A stretch of 64,000 bases of DNA from Aptenodytes patagonicus (GCF_965638725.1 NC_134951.1:75085068-75149067), one strand, 5' to 3'. Positions 26,095 to 38,401 are shown, counted from the first letter of the stretch. Notes: a model not told the origin generated them from the sequence alone. A program made the numbers and translations.

Positions 26095-26820
26095 GTTGAA
26101 CAGGCAGAAGTTCAGTAACTTCAGCTTGGAGATCCTTCCAAAGTCCAGGCTAGATGCCATCTAGTCTCAGGGACTTAACTTACCTGCTTGGTCAAACCTG
26201 ATCTGGCTCCTATGACCTTCCTGCTGTGAAGAAAGTGTTGGGTGTAGGAATCTCCCCGACAGCAAAGACCAACAGAAATACACTGAGCTTCTCAGGTATG
26301 ATGCGCTGAGCGCACAGTTGCACTGAGAGCATCTTTCACCTTTGGCCAGCAAATGGTCCTGCTGATTGCATGTCTGGCTTCCCAATTCCGATGCCTTTGA
26401 AGAACTCTTCACAAGCAGCTCAAGCATCCTTTGCAAGGCTTTCTTCAAGTTTTAGGGGGTTTTTTAGTCATCCTAATTGCCTATTTACCTGTCATGGTTT
26501 ATGGGCTCTCTTCCTTTGGGCAATTTTCCCATTTTTTAATATTGATCCTCTCCTTGTGATAGCCTTGACTTCTCTATTAAGCCTTGAAGGGATTTTACTG
26601 GATTTATGTTTTCTTTGTAATTGCAACACAAAATTTACCTAAACTTCTAATACAGTAATTTTGAGAAGCCTCCAGTTTTATCACTTCCTAGACTACTGTT
26701 TTCAAGGTTGGTTTATTTTCTTTTTTGACAAATTGCCTCATTTTCACAGTTTCCTTTCTTGAAATTGAATATTCATGTTCTGAATTCATTCGGCTTTCTT
26801 TTGCTGAAATCTAATCATGT
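26095..26820 (-). mobile_element. CR1 copy A: ORF2 linker between endonuclease and RT
   Basis: Collinear antisense landmarks include 'agatgccatctagtctcagg' near 26152, 'ggaatctccccgacagcaaa' near 26248, and the T-rich 26450-26650 block. They match the linker of turtle-type CR1 elements. No open frame survives beyond about 90 codons. Confidence 0.7.
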
Positions 26821-27390
26821 TAGACAGCTGTTACAGAGCAGGTCTCTCACAGCTACCTCTTGAAGTAGGTCTCATGCACCACTTGGGACCAAACACAGAT
26901 CAGCATCTTTTCTTGCAGGTTGTTCTAGGAAGCAGTCACACAGCACGTCAAAATCTTTTACCTCTATACCTCACCCTGACAAGGCATCGATCCAGTCTAT
27001 AAATGGAGGTTGCAACTACCCACTTTACTGTCTGTCTTACAACTGCAGCTCCTCTCACCTCGCTTAATATTTCCTGGTCATGTCATGATGATCAGTCCCT
27101 GTCCTGAGCAGGGGATCATCAGTATGATCCTACCCCAACACCTTGTTATTAGGGGTTCCACTGCACACCTCTTTTCCTTGGAACATTTTTGTGCCATTAC
27201 ACTTCATATTATCCTTCAAATACAGTGTCAATCCCCCACCAATATGTCCTGTTTTCTCATCCTGCAAGGTTGGTAGCCTGGCAACACCGTATCCCACGGA
27301 TTATCCTCCTGCCACCGTGTCCCTTGGACGACTGCTCCATCAGGGTTGCCATTTGAGCCCAGGAATTCTCATTCCCCCATCCTATTTTTT
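26821..27390 (-). mobile_element. CR1 copy A: endonuclease region
   Basis: This is the best-preserved part of the element. Landmarks 26830-26880, 26923-26939 and 27225-27320 are collinear with the apurinic/apyrimidinic-type endonuclease of CR1 ORF2. Catalytic residues cannot be scored because no frame is intact. Confidence 0.75.
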
Positions 27391-27499
27391 AAACACCAAG
27401 CGCTGCTGTAAAAGCACAGGTATGTTTTGCCCTAGCTGTGTTGCTCAGCATTGCTGGCCAAGGGGGACTGCAGGCAGTCTCGTTTTCCTTGTTTATTAC

Positions 27500-28060
27500 A
27501 ATTGGGCTGTTTATTTCCTTCCCAACCTTTTCAGAGGTGCATAGCCTGACCTCATTTTAACCATGGCACAGCCTTGCAGCCTGCACAGATCCCTCTTGTC
27601 CAGAAGCTTCCTCATTTCCCAAAATGCTTTAATTCTACCTTTCTGCCCCATCACCTCCTCTGGGCATTGGAACACTGGCTCTTTGCCTGCCTCCTAAGCC
27701 CTATTTACGCCCCTGGCAGTATTTCAGACAGTGCTACTGCAGAAGTCTGGGATACCAGTCTCCTGCCTCCCAACCTGAAGACAGCCCCCCCCCACCCCCC
27801 CAGAACATCCCTTTATTGGTACCAACAGGGACCACAAACACTAGCTTCTCCCAGCACCCCCAAATGAACAATTCAAGCCTTTCATGAGGTCCCCTACCTT
27901 TGTGCACAGCAGGCAGGTTACAATGCAGTTCAGTCAGACATCACAGACCTAGTTGTCATTTTGTCTAATATTAGAGTCTTCCTTTCTATCACCCGCCTCT
28001 TCCTAGCCTTGGAGGCCTCCTGGGTTGCAGGAGAACCCTTGGTACAGGAGCCAGAGGGCT
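27500..28060 (-). mobile_element. CR1 copy A: ORF1 with esterase-like motif
   Basis: On the minus strand 27812-27838 reads FVVPVGTNK, a decayed form of the VVxVGTND block. That block marks the SGNH/esterase-like domain in ORF1 proteins of many CR1 elements. Downstream antisense landmarks 27880-28010 are collinear with the rest of ORF1. Survival of ORF1 sequence is notable because most CR1 copies are severely 5'-truncated. Confidence 0.65.
27785..27801. repeat. C-rich tract (C9-A-C7)
   Basis: Two C runs separated by a single A, inside the CR1 copy A ORF1 region. Confidence 0.9.
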
Positions 28061-31000
28061 GGTCTTCTCTATGGGGTTAGACATCAGCTCCCTGTCACTC
28101 CCAGCTGCTCCAGCCTAGACTTTGGAGAAGGAAACTGCTCTCCCAGGGCCACGGCCTCCCCACACTGACAAAAGGACACCCACCGGTCACACAAGGCAGA
28201 AATTCAACAAGCTTATCTGCTTTCCAGGGCCCAAACCCCCTTTCTTCTTCCTCCGCCCTTCCCTAGGAAAAACTGTCCCACAAATGGCCCTGTTTCCTCT
28301 CCTCTGTTCATTACTCAGGCAGGGAAGGACAGCGAGACCTCTTGCCTATGGAAATTGCAAGGCAAGGATCCTGATAAAAAGCTTAGAGAGCCTTATCCAT
28401 CCATGTGGTCCTCACTTTTTAGCGAGGTTTACCCCACCTCGCTACAGCTGTCCCTCGGTAGGGCACGGGCCACCAGTGGGCTCCATGTCACATCCGTCGA
28501 TGCCATGAGACCTGTCAGAAACCTTAAGGCATTCAAACAGCACTAGATGGCTGTTGTTTAGGCAACTGAACTGAGCTCCTTAGGAATGCGAGATTTGCCC
28601 TGGAACAGCAGAGAAAGGACCCCACACTGGAAACACAGAGATGCTTTGGCACAGGTAGATATAGTATACAATAGGTGGTACTTCCTCTGAGCAAAGTAAG
28701 GAAGAGTAAGAAAGAATTAAAGACTTTTTTCAGAGCAGAGATACACAGCTTGATCAACTTGATTCTAGACACAGCTGCTAAGAAATTGTCCTATAATATC
28801 AGTCAAAAAAGGAAATAGCAGTGAAAAAGCAGCCGGAGGTTCTGGGCTTGGTGCTTTCTTTTGGGCTGTCCCCCAGTACACACCTCCTGGCAGCTTTTCT
28901 AAGCAGGGTAGCAAAGCAGGGAAGTCCCCAGACTCTAGGTCAATCCACGAATGCTCTGGGGTTTGACATCAGAGTTTTGATTGTGCCTTTCCAGCAGGTT
29001 TTATATCGCTGAGATCAAGGATGTTATATGCTATGCATTTTGTTATTAGCCACAAATTCTTTGCCATGAGGTTTGTAGTCACTTTTGCATTGTATGTTGT
29101 TTTAAGCATGAAATAAGAGATCTCAAACAGAATATCAGAAATAATTATGAGGTTTGAAGGACACTTAACTATTCCTAAGCCTTAACTTTCAGTGCACTGA
29201 TTGAGGGCTTTGTAGGACAACTTCTATGCTTTTGGAAGCATTCCACATCTCCACAAAAGCATCAAAAGAAGGCAACCTTGATGAAGAACATTTAATCTAA
29301 TTTGCTTTGCTTTTTCACGCAACTACAGTTTCTGCATGCCCCTTCCAAATACAATATAAATGTAAAAATGCATCATTTTTCCCCCTACAAAAACGTTCTT
29401 CTGCATGACCAAGGACATTGTCTAGTGCCACAGTACATTGTACCATACTCTCATATATTGTGTAATTCGTTTTCCATTAAACCATTGCACGTTTTTTCTT
29501 TGGACTCTAGCTCCAAGGCCAGCAAGAGCAGTAGACAGGTCCTGCTGGGATTTCTCCCAGAATTTCATGGAGCATTCACTTTACATTTCAGTGGTTTAAG
29601 ACATCATTCACTGATGTCTTTTGTGGGTGTCTTTACAAAGGAGCATGCACTTATTGCTTGTGAAATAGCCCCTTTATGGGATATTCAGAGCGACACATTG
29701 TAAAATATAGGACAACTAAAAGTTTTCCTTCAAATGATGTAATACCACAGAGTACAGGGCAATCCATACTTAAATACGGATTAATAAAAATGAACTTGAA
29801 TATGGACTAAATACATAAGTACTTCTGATTTGGACATGACTGAGCTCACAGGTTCTCCGGGGACGAAATATAAGTTGCACAGCCATCCCTGGAAAGTTGA
29901 CGGGGCTATGAAGCAATGACTCACCGCACATTCTACTGACTCAAATTATATTCTTAGTTCTCAAGCATATTATAATTAATAAAGTAATGCACAAGGAGAC
30001 TAAGTCCTCTTTGGGACTATTTTGCAGTGTCAGTCTTTTGTCTTCTGTGAAATTATTCCTGATCAACATCAATTACATAAGAATCCAGCCAAGGGTGGGC
30101 CCTGTATTGTACGAGAACAAACGTAGCAGAGAAGAGTTTCAACAAGTGAGCTCTAGCCTTGATAGGAGGCTGCAGAAGTAGTTATCCAAATTAAACAACA
30201 CATATTCAGGCACTGAGCAGAACTATTAAAGTAGTCTAGGAAGTATCATTTTTGCCCTAAGCCAACACCCAAAGAAGTCATTGAATATTTTTTCACCAGT
30301 CCTTCTTTTCACAGACTTTTTTCATTAGCAAGGACAAAGAAATCACAGGTACTGCCAAAAAAAAAAAAAAACAACCCACAAAAAAACAAAACAACAAACT
30401 AGTGCTAGTGGTTCAGCAGCAACCTTCCCTCCGCGTCTGTGCTGAACTAAAGCCATGACACTTGGCCAGGAAGATCTCGTTCGTTGTCCTCCATGCTGAG
30501 AGAAGTTAACCCTAGTGCCTTGGGAAAACTCCAGTTTGAGTCATTAACATTCAGCCCATGCAAATCCTCGCTATCGTTATCCTTGGGCATTGTACTCCCT
30601 TCACCGCATCCCATAGACTACTGCGCAACATTGCAGCACAGCATTCAGCACTGGCCACAGCCCTTTCAAACAATAGTTGTATTTCAATGGCAGATGACAA
30701 TTATTTAATATAAAAGCTTCAGCACAAAAATGTATTTTTGACCTTTTCAGAGTAAAGATGCATGGGATAGCAGTAATGAAATGTAAAGCCAACTGGCTAA
30801 AACTCAGAGGGGTTGGATTGGGTTTTACTTTTTGTTACACAAACCAAAATAAGTCTATTTTAGCACATAGGGACATTTTCTTATTATCTTTAAATGCTGA
30901 ATAGCCTTGTTTCCAATCCAAAAACTAAATAAATCCTACTTTCAAGCCAAAGAGATTTTGTTTTTAGTCAAAAGCACAAAGGGGGGGGGAAGAGAGTTGT

Positions 31001-32565
31001 GGGATTTTTTTCTCCAGGTTACATGAAATGTGGTAACCAGAAGCTGCAAAATGTAAGATCAGAAAACCATATGAAGTGGTGAAAGTATGTATATAAAACT
31101 TAATTTTGCACAGCTCCACCAGGGATAAAAGTACTACCTCAGTGAAAGATATTATTAGAATTTGTAATGCTCTTGCCCTGGAAATAGCTGTCATGTCACC
31201 CACCAGGATTATGGCCAGGTGGACAAATAAGAGCAGCAGATGATGATACATGAAAGCAGTAGAGATGGAAGCATTTTTCAGAATTAGACAGCAATGACAA
31301 GGGAAATGAAAATGACATGTAAGGTCTAATTGGAATTCCTTTAGTCACTTGGAAAGGATATTAAAAAGCCTTTCTCAAAAGCACTCTTATCAACATTTTC
31401 TTCAGGAATTAAAGTACAGCATAATTTAGTCAGTGCATAAGCATATTAATTTTTCATTCTGCGAGCAGGTGGCAGAAAGCTTGCAGATATTAACGCCAGC
31501 CCGCAAGCTCTTGTTTGAGCCACAGCAGAGAGCAAAGCTGAGGAGCAGCAGGCTACCCCCCATGCCCGGCTCCCCGGGACACCGTCCTGCCACAGCCCTC
31601 AGCCACAGGTCATCCACAGCCGTGACCTTGCCATACAAGCTCACTGGCCTGCCAATGCTCAGGGTCAAAAGACCAGGGCTCACCAGCAAGAAGCTGCAGG
31701 AACACGGCTGGGAGGCTGAGCTGGGGGACTACGAAGGGACACATCACAAACAGGGTACTGGGATTTCATTTGTGCTTCTTCATCCTGTTGAAACCATGCA
31801 GAAAGCAGCCAAAAAGAAGTATTTAAGATGCAATCATGTGTCTACTGTCTTTGAACACCCACTCGATCCACACACACACGCTGTCCCTCACTCCCAAGAC
31901 AAACCTACCCTTGGAAGCAGTGGCACCACAACAGCAATAGAGGCTGATAATAAATGACCCATAGGGGGAAAAAGCTGGCTTTTCCAACCCAGTAAGAAGT
32001 TTCACCTACAGCCCACATACTGATCAGCTTTTCTGGGAGACAGCAAGGCGCAGAGGTTATGTCTATTGGGGAAGATACTCTCACGGCAACCAGAGAAAAC
32101 ACTCGAGACAATCAGTCTGGATCCAGTCAGGGTCCTCTTTCCACCCAATGGCTGGGCAAGGACTAGCTCTCATGGACAGGAAAAGCTGCTAATTTTCCTC
32201 GGCCACGTACAGTGCACTTGGGGGTCAGTCTTACCCAATCGCTTCTCCGGCAGGACAGGCTCAAGTATCAGAAATACTCTTCTTGTAGCACATATTTGCC
32301 ATTGATTCTCCCAGCTCAGGCAGCAGCTTAATTGTCCTTTTATCCCAATGTCTTGCATGAACTGCCAACATCACAGCCCCAGTGAAAAACAGGTAATGTG
32401 AGCAGATACAAGAAAAAAAAATCTGACCTGGCAAGATTCATTACTTCTTCACAGCCTTGACCAAGACACAGTGATCCACATAGTGATCATTGCACTGGGA
32501 CTAGCCTACAGCCGAGTGCCAAAAGAGAAACTGCACAAAGCAGTCACTGAATCACAAATAGGCCC
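28061..32565. other. Non-coding stretch, no gene seen
   Basis: The first few hundred bases may be further-decayed 5' CR1 sequence. A small hairpin (AGCGAGGT at 28421-28428, ACCTCGCT at 28436-28443, loop 7 nt) and an A/C-rich tract at 30358-30395 are present. The 174-codon plus-strand frame at 31433-31957 begins with GTG and has no recognisable domain, so I treat it as chance. Confidence 0.5.
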
Positions 32566-32660
32566 TGAATAACCTGATCTGACATTGAGGTTAACTCTGC
32601 TTTTGGCAAGTGATTAGATTAAATGACCTCCAAGTATTCCTTCTAATAGAGCTATTCAAA
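32566..32660 (+). mobile_element. CR1 3'-end fragment, plus strand
   Basis: ATTAGATTAAATGACCTCC (32613-32631) followed by 'aagtattccttctaatagag' matches the sense-strand end of CR1 ('ttagatgacctcc...ccttccaac...'). This fragment runs opposite to the two large CR1 copies and is a typical 5'-truncated insertion. No terminal octamer repeats are evident. Confidence 0.65.
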
Positions 32661-33439
32661 CCTATTCTTCCAATAACTCCTTATTGCATCTGACCATTTC
32701 TAGCTGTCCTGCATGAGCTGCATGTCCATCAAAAACTTACTGAAGATTCTCGCTCTCTAAGCTCATCCTGAGCTATAACCTCACCCCAAGGTCAGTTCTC
32801 ACCTGTATTGACCTTACTGCAATTAACAGGAATCTGGACAGCCTTTGGGGTGAGACAAACTAGAGTAGGGACTGTTGAGTTCCCTGCCACAGTGGTTATT
32901 GGAGGGCTCATGTTGTTCCTTCACACAGTGCAAAATTGGCCTCTCCTGACAGAGGAACAAGTTCTTCTCTGTATCAAAGGAAAATTGACAGGACATACTG
33001 GGGGAAGAAACCCCTCCTTTATTGGCCCGCCCCCTTCTTGCTCTCAAATGAGGGAATGACAAAAAGGCTGTGCGCACTCATCATCCAGCCCCCAAGAAAA
33101 AGCCTTGGAAACCAGCCTAGTGAAGGTCAAAGCAGAAAGTGCTGTTTTACCAAAACTAACATTTGCTGTAAAAGTACCGTATTTGCTGCCTACATCACTG
33201 GAATGAGAGCCATGCAGCTTGATTTATCATTAAATGAGTGTTCAACGCAGATGTGCTTTTATAAGAGTCAGGAACATTTAGAGCTAGTTAAGACATTTCA
33301 AAATAGCAATTTAGAATATAATTATAAAAATACTTAGTATAATTCTTTAACCAGTTTGTCAGTTTGCATGAGAAATTCATACACTCCACTGAGATGGCAA
33401 GTGGTAACTAAGGGGTCTGCCCCTTAGAACTGCTCTCTC
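32661..33439. other. Non-coding stretch, no gene seen
   Basis: No exon or repeat is recognised. The right end may contain the eroded 3' terminus of CR1 copy B. Confidence 0.5.
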
Positions 33440-34600
33440 CAGGAGGTAAGATCAGACCAACTGCATCAGACCAACATCCACCTGGCCCGGGAACCCCTCT
33501 CCAAGCAGTCACCATAAGCAAATGTCTAGGGAAAAACAGGAATAAAAGACAAGCTTGTATGATTCTTCTCCCTAAGACTGTCCCACCTTTTCCATAGTTC
33601 CAGCTCAGACTTGTCCCAAATCAGATATGTATGAGGGTTATGAGGGTTTATCTTTTTGTAGTAACCAATGGCTCTCTTTTCCTACTAATCATTCAGTCTC
33701 CCTTGAACTTTTGGCACCCACAACATCCTGTGGTAAAGACTTGGCTCTTCAGGTCAGCCACTTGTTGTTTAGAGAACCCCGTGTTTTCATTTGTTCTGAA
33801 TCTGGATTGATTATCTTCATTTGATGCCTCTCAGTTCTCATATTAGCTGAGTTCTGTCCCTGTCTACCCTCCCTGTGATTTTGTAAGCTTCTAGCCTATC
33901 CACACTGGCACTTCTAGCCTGTACACACCATCTTCTCTAGTCCAGCATCTTCCTTCCTGTACAACAGGCTTAACACACCTTGGATCATCCTTGTTGCCCT
34001 TTTTTGAACCTTTTCCAGGTATACCATAACCTGTTTGAGATGAGAGGATCAGAACTGCCCAGAAAATTCAAGGAGTGGGTACAAAAAAGTATAGTGGCAC
34101 AATGTTCCGTTTTGTTCCCCATCACGTTAATAACTCCTAACATTTGATATGTTGGTTTTTAAACCATCACAGAGTACTGACCACTTAATTATGTTGTCCA
34201 GCTCCCTCAGCTCTTATCTCGTTATTATTTTATATGTGGAGTTATAATTGTTTTGTTCTTACATGCATCCCTTAACATTCATCTGTACTGAATTTCATGT
34301 GTAATTTTTTTGCTCTGCCACCCAGTCTCATGAGTTTCTTCTACACATCTTTACAGCTGGTCCTGCTCCTTACCAATTTGAACAATTTAATGCCATCAGC
34401 AAGTTTTGGCAGCTCACAGCTGACCCCTTTTCCAGGTCACATATAATTCTGCTGAACTGCACAGACCCCCTGGAGCTCCTCTGGTGATTTTTCTCCGCTG
34501 CAAGAACTGCACGTTTTCTCCTGCCCTGGTTCCTGACTTTAAACCCACGTAAGGATTTTCCCTCCCGTGGGATGGCCAAGAGTGATATTGTGGGAGGCAG
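33440..34600 (-). mobile_element. Decayed CR1 LINE (copy B), 3' half
   Basis: A second minus-strand CR1. Collinear antisense landmarks run for more than 1 kb. They include CAACATCCTGTGGTAAAG (33721-33738), 'cttcatttgatgcctctcag' (near 33815), 'ttgttgcccttttttgaacc' (near 33991), 'ctgaatttcatgtgtaattt' (near 34287) and 'tgccatcagcaagttttggc' (near 34391). This is the 3' untranslated region plus the end of ORF2. All frames are interrupted. It is closer to the turtle/crocodilian CR1 type than to young bird CR1. Confidence 0.85.
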
Positions 34601-35779
34601 CAAGTGATCATCCCCTACTCTGTGCTAAGCTTCGGGTCTTCAGCTTGTTCAGCTGGGCTCTGTGTCTCTCACACATTACCTTCAAAACCACATCTCTGAA
34701 TTCCTGTAACTACATCAGTAACATTTCTGCCTCGCAGACAGAGATACACAGATACACTGCCTGTTTGCCTACACCTGTTCCTCATGTACCAAGTGCCTGT
34801 TAAATTAAAAAGGGGTCTACAAATACACCAGTGCAGTTTTAGCAAGATGCTGTCCTCCTGGTTTCAGGGCAAACTAGAGCCTGGTGTGAAAGACTGCTGC
34901 AGAGATCTTTCCCGCTTGAACCTGACTGCCTGACACCAAGCACCACACAGGTGATCGAATCCTGAGGGGAAAAAAAAAAGAGATACCACTTCTGTCAGTT
35001 GTTTTCATTTCTTGTACAGTCTTTATGATGTGATCACATCTTTTTTCCCCATGGGACTCTTGCCTTATTTACTGCACAGAATAGTTGGGTTTCACTTAGC
35101 AGTTATTCAGTATTTTTTTTTTTCCCCTTTATTTTTCTGCATGAGGTACAACTTAGTCCCTGCCCTGGAGAAAGAATTAGTCACTTCCTCCTGTGTTTTT
35201 CAAGGCTGTCATCCCTATCAGGTCTCTGAGCATGTCAGAAGCATTCAGACATCAAATGGGAAAAAACACGTGCAAACCCTGCCAGAATTTAGACATGCAG
35301 CTGACTGCTGCCACTCAAAAGAGAAGCACAACTGAAAGCCAAACCTGGTTTGCTTCTTTTATCATCTGTGGCATCAGGGGAGATGGGACATTTTGCCCAA
35401 GGCTTTCCCACATGCCTCTTGACAGCAGAGGAAGAGTAAAAGAGGAAGAACTTGGATTGTCCTTATGGGCTTAGAAGTAAAGGCCACTTCGGTGGACAGT
35501 GCTTTGGGTCCTCTACTCATGACCTAAAACCTGACTTCTTTTGCCTCTCAAAGCTAAAATACAGAGACATTAAAGCTTCTTAAATAAAAAGTCACCAGAC
35601 CTTTTTCCAGCATGGTCACAGCAACATCACAGTGCCAAGGAGATGCTGGTTGGGAGGCAGTCCATCCCCCACTTACAGCAGGGCTATCAGCAAAGCCACG
35701 TCAGGTCAGTTGCAGCTTTGTCTAGCTCAGTCCTGAAAAACTCCAAACCTCCTCAGGGTACCTTTTCCTATGCAGCACC
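34601..35779. other. Unrecognised centre of CR1 copy B
   Basis: The reverse-transcriptase portion expected between the two recognisable halves is not visible to me. It has either diverged beyond recognition or been replaced by other DNA. A T-rich block lies at 35105-35150. Confidence 0.4.
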
Positions 35780-36245
35780 AGATTCCTATCCTTATCCTAT
35801 GTAATACTCTTTTTCCTCAGGTCCAACTCGACCACCCCATGGTGCAATCGGTGGGCATTGCCTCTTGATATACTGCCTGACACTACTGGGGGGGATTTGG
35901 GTCCTTCATCTTAGCGACTATTTTTCAAGTACTTGAGCACCTCAGCCTTTTCTGTGTCAACTGTCGCTAGGCTGCCTCCCCCATCTGTGAGCAGATCCAT
36001 ATTTACCCTGAATTTCTTTTAGCAGCTAGCATACCTGCAGGATTCCTCCTTGTTACCCTTAAAATCTCAAGTCTTTGCTCCAGCTGGGCTTTTTTCTTCT
36101 TGATTTTGTCCTTAGGCACACGAGTGATGCTTTTATACTCTTCTATTGTCTGTCCCTGCTTCCATCTCCTGCATGCTCCCAGCCTCGTCCCAGTTGTCTT
36201 GAAATGCTGTTTTTCAAAGACATTCAGCCTGAGGCAGACAGCTGG
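35780..36245 (-). mobile_element. CR1 copy B: ORF2 linker segment
   Basis: The antisense segment 35920-36180 contains 'caagtacttgagcacctcag', 'ggctgcctcccccatctgtg' and 'tgatgcttttatactcttct'. It follows the CR1 linker between endonuclease and RT in the same orientation as the 33440-34600 piece, so the two probably belong to one element. I see no endonuclease or ORF1 beyond it. Confidence 0.7.
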
Positions 36246-38363
36246 TATGGAAAATTACAGCCCAGTCATAGCTTCTTAGAGTTATAACTAACTGAAACGA
36301 GGATCTTCTAATGAGCAGGGTCAGGAAACTAATAATTAGTAACTCTAGCCTTCCCACCTATAGTTATTTACTGTCACCTATTACAGCCAGCACTCACTAT
36401 GCTCTGGCCAGAGCCATATAATCCTCCTAAGCAACCCTGAAGTGTATTTGTGTTACCCACATAAATATAGCATTGATCTATCCTAGTAAATGAGTGCACG
36501 CTTGCTCTGTTTAATGTTATTGTATTATCTTCCACTATTTCTGCAGTCCTAGTCATTTTTACTTTATTTCCATGATTTTAATCTTCTTTTCCTCCAGCCA
36601 CACCTCATTTTATGCTCTCTAGCCCTTGTTGAGTTTTCTATTTGGATTTTTATTATATCTAATATCACTTGCCTGTACTCTGTTCCACTTTTTCTCATTT
36701 GACCTCAAGTTGTTCCCTGCCTCTCAAGCTCCCTCTCCCTTTATTTCCCCTCCTGTACCTCACACACATGCCGCTCCCCTGCATCTCTCACACGCAATCA
36801 GTTCCTAACTTCATCTTTCTTCTCAGACACAGCTCTTCTGGCTTGACACAAGCTCTCATCCATACCCATTTTATTCCAGCGCAATTCAGCATCACACGTT
36901 ATCTTCCCTCCTGCCGCGGGGAGAGACCAGGCTTAAGTGCAGCATTTCCCTCAGGCACGTTCACTTCCTCGCCATCTGTGCTAACCTCACCCCTCGTCCC
37001 CATGGCCAGCAGCTGTCCTGGGCAGCCCGCATTTGGCAGTCCAGCCCCACGTGCAGACATGTCCTCAGTCCACCCACAAAGCCACCAGCCTTTTGGGGCT
37101 CTGGGAGAGCTATTCCTGCCCCTTGGCTTTGGTGGATAGATGGGAGATGCTCTAAGCAGAGCAGCTGCTGCATCCAGGCCTGAGCTGGGTGTTGGGTTTG
37201 TTGGTTTTTTTGTTTGTTTCCTTCTTCTCAGCAGGGACCCAAGATTACTGTTTTACCTGCTACAAAAGTCATCAGCCTTTCCGGGAGGATTGAGGTCAAT
37301 AAGTCATATCCACTCCTCCCACCCAGCTGCTGTAAAGCAGCATAGACATCTGCCCCTTGCTGTTTCTGGATACCACCAGCGACAGCAGGAGGGACACCGT
37401 GCAGAGCTCCTCCAGCAGCAGCAGCCAGGGAGAACAATAAATCCAGCAAACTCGGAGGCAAAGCCCCCACTCAGTACTTTCTGCATGATCTCAGGCAAGT
37501 CGTTCAGCTGCTTTGCAATCCCTAATGAGACCAGTGCTTTCCTGAACCTACTTAGTCTCCCACTGGCCTGTGAGGTACCCTGAAAATATATAGAGCACCA
37601 TGAATATTGATAAGATAAACAGGACTTTGGAATAAGGAATAAAGCAAGCTGCTGGGGAATGTTTTCTATTTTCTTTGCCTGGGGGAAGTGTGATTGCTAT
37701 CCATTCGCTTTGGCAACATCCACCCATGCAGAAGGGAAGATAGAGGGAAGCTGGCAGAGCAAGAGCTCCAGCTCAGGTCTACAAGGACATACCACAGTGA
37801 GATTTGCCCACAGCAGATGCATCTTTAGAAAGGAAAGTGCCTGGTTCCCATGGTGGCTGACCAAAAAAGATAAATCCAGGAGCTGCCGAGCAGCTGAGTC
37901 TACAGGATCATCGCTCTAACAGCACTGTCCATTGAATTGATTAGTCAGCCCCACACCGAAATCCAGGTCAGGCAGATGGTCTCCTATCGCTGTGCAGATC
38001 GCTCGGTATGAGGCAAACGGCCTTTGTGCACTTGTCTTCTGAAGTGTTGCCTAATTTGTTCTTAACTGTTTAAAAATTAAGTGCATCCTCAACCCTTTAG
38101 CTACTCGTTTGTTTGCTTCATTCTGTTAGCAAGTACTACATATTTAAAAAGGTCGTACGAGGTACTATCTAACAGCAGGTTCAGTTGTTGCTGTGCTGCA
38201 CATTAATAATTTAACCCCCCTGGAATAAAAATGAAGCCTGGAATAGCGCGTTGGTATAACCTTTATATTACGCTGCTGTGCACAGCCACACAGGAGGCTA
38301 CAGCCAAGGGGCTTCTGAGACCACAGTGAGACGGCTTGACACGTACGGACCTCCCCATTCACA
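36246..38363. other. Non-coding stretch, no gene seen
   Basis: The interval 36560-36800 is pyrimidine-rich, and 36900-37450 is somewhat GC-richer with scattered CpGs but not a CpG island. Overlapping open frames up to 156 codons have no supported start or family. An AT-rich segment at 37950-38160 with several CpGs could be conserved non-coding DNA. Confidence 0.5.
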
Positions 38364-38401
38364 CCTCCCTCCTCCTCTTCTCCTCCTCCTCCTCTCCCTC
38401 T
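38364..38401 (+). repeat. (TCC)n-type pyrimidine microsatellite
   Basis: An uninterrupted C/T tract built on TCC units. Its partner 50 bp away is a 29-A run, so a long pyrimidine/purine asymmetry lies here, with potential for triplex (H-DNA) structure. Confidence 0.8.

Larger units (their letters stand above)
23930..28060 (-). mobile_element. Decayed, near full-length CR1 LINE (copy A)
   Basis: A non-LTR retrotransposon of the CR1 clade on the minus strand, so its 3' end is at the left. Read from left to right the parts appear in antisense order: 3' region, reverse transcriptase, ORF2 linker, endonuclease, ORF1. Diagnostic stretches include 23989-24006 and TTCTAGGAAGCAGTCAC (26923-26939). 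They follow the sauropsid CR1 sequence I know, in the right order over about 4 kb. Every frame carries stops, so the copy is dead. It resembles CR1 lineages abundant in turtles and crocodilians more than young bird CR1, and I do not see the 8-bp terminal repeats (ATTCTATG type). About 0.9 kb of foreign DNA splits it at roughly 25200-26090. Identity was judged by eye, not by alignment. Confidence 0.85.

Noticed and set aside
31433..31957. Longest plus-strand open frame (174 codons)
   Set aside because: It begins with GTG rather than ATG and has no recognisable domain or splice context. Its length is within chance expectation for 64 kb in six frames.
23930..36245. Possibility that the two large repeat blocks are protein-coding genes
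   Set aside because: All frames are broken, and the order of landmarks matches antisense CR1 retrotransposon structure.
36669..37139. 156-codon plus-strand frame rich in Ser, Pro and Leu
   Set aside because: It lies in a pyrimidine-rich segment that lacks stop codons for compositional reasons and has a TTG start.
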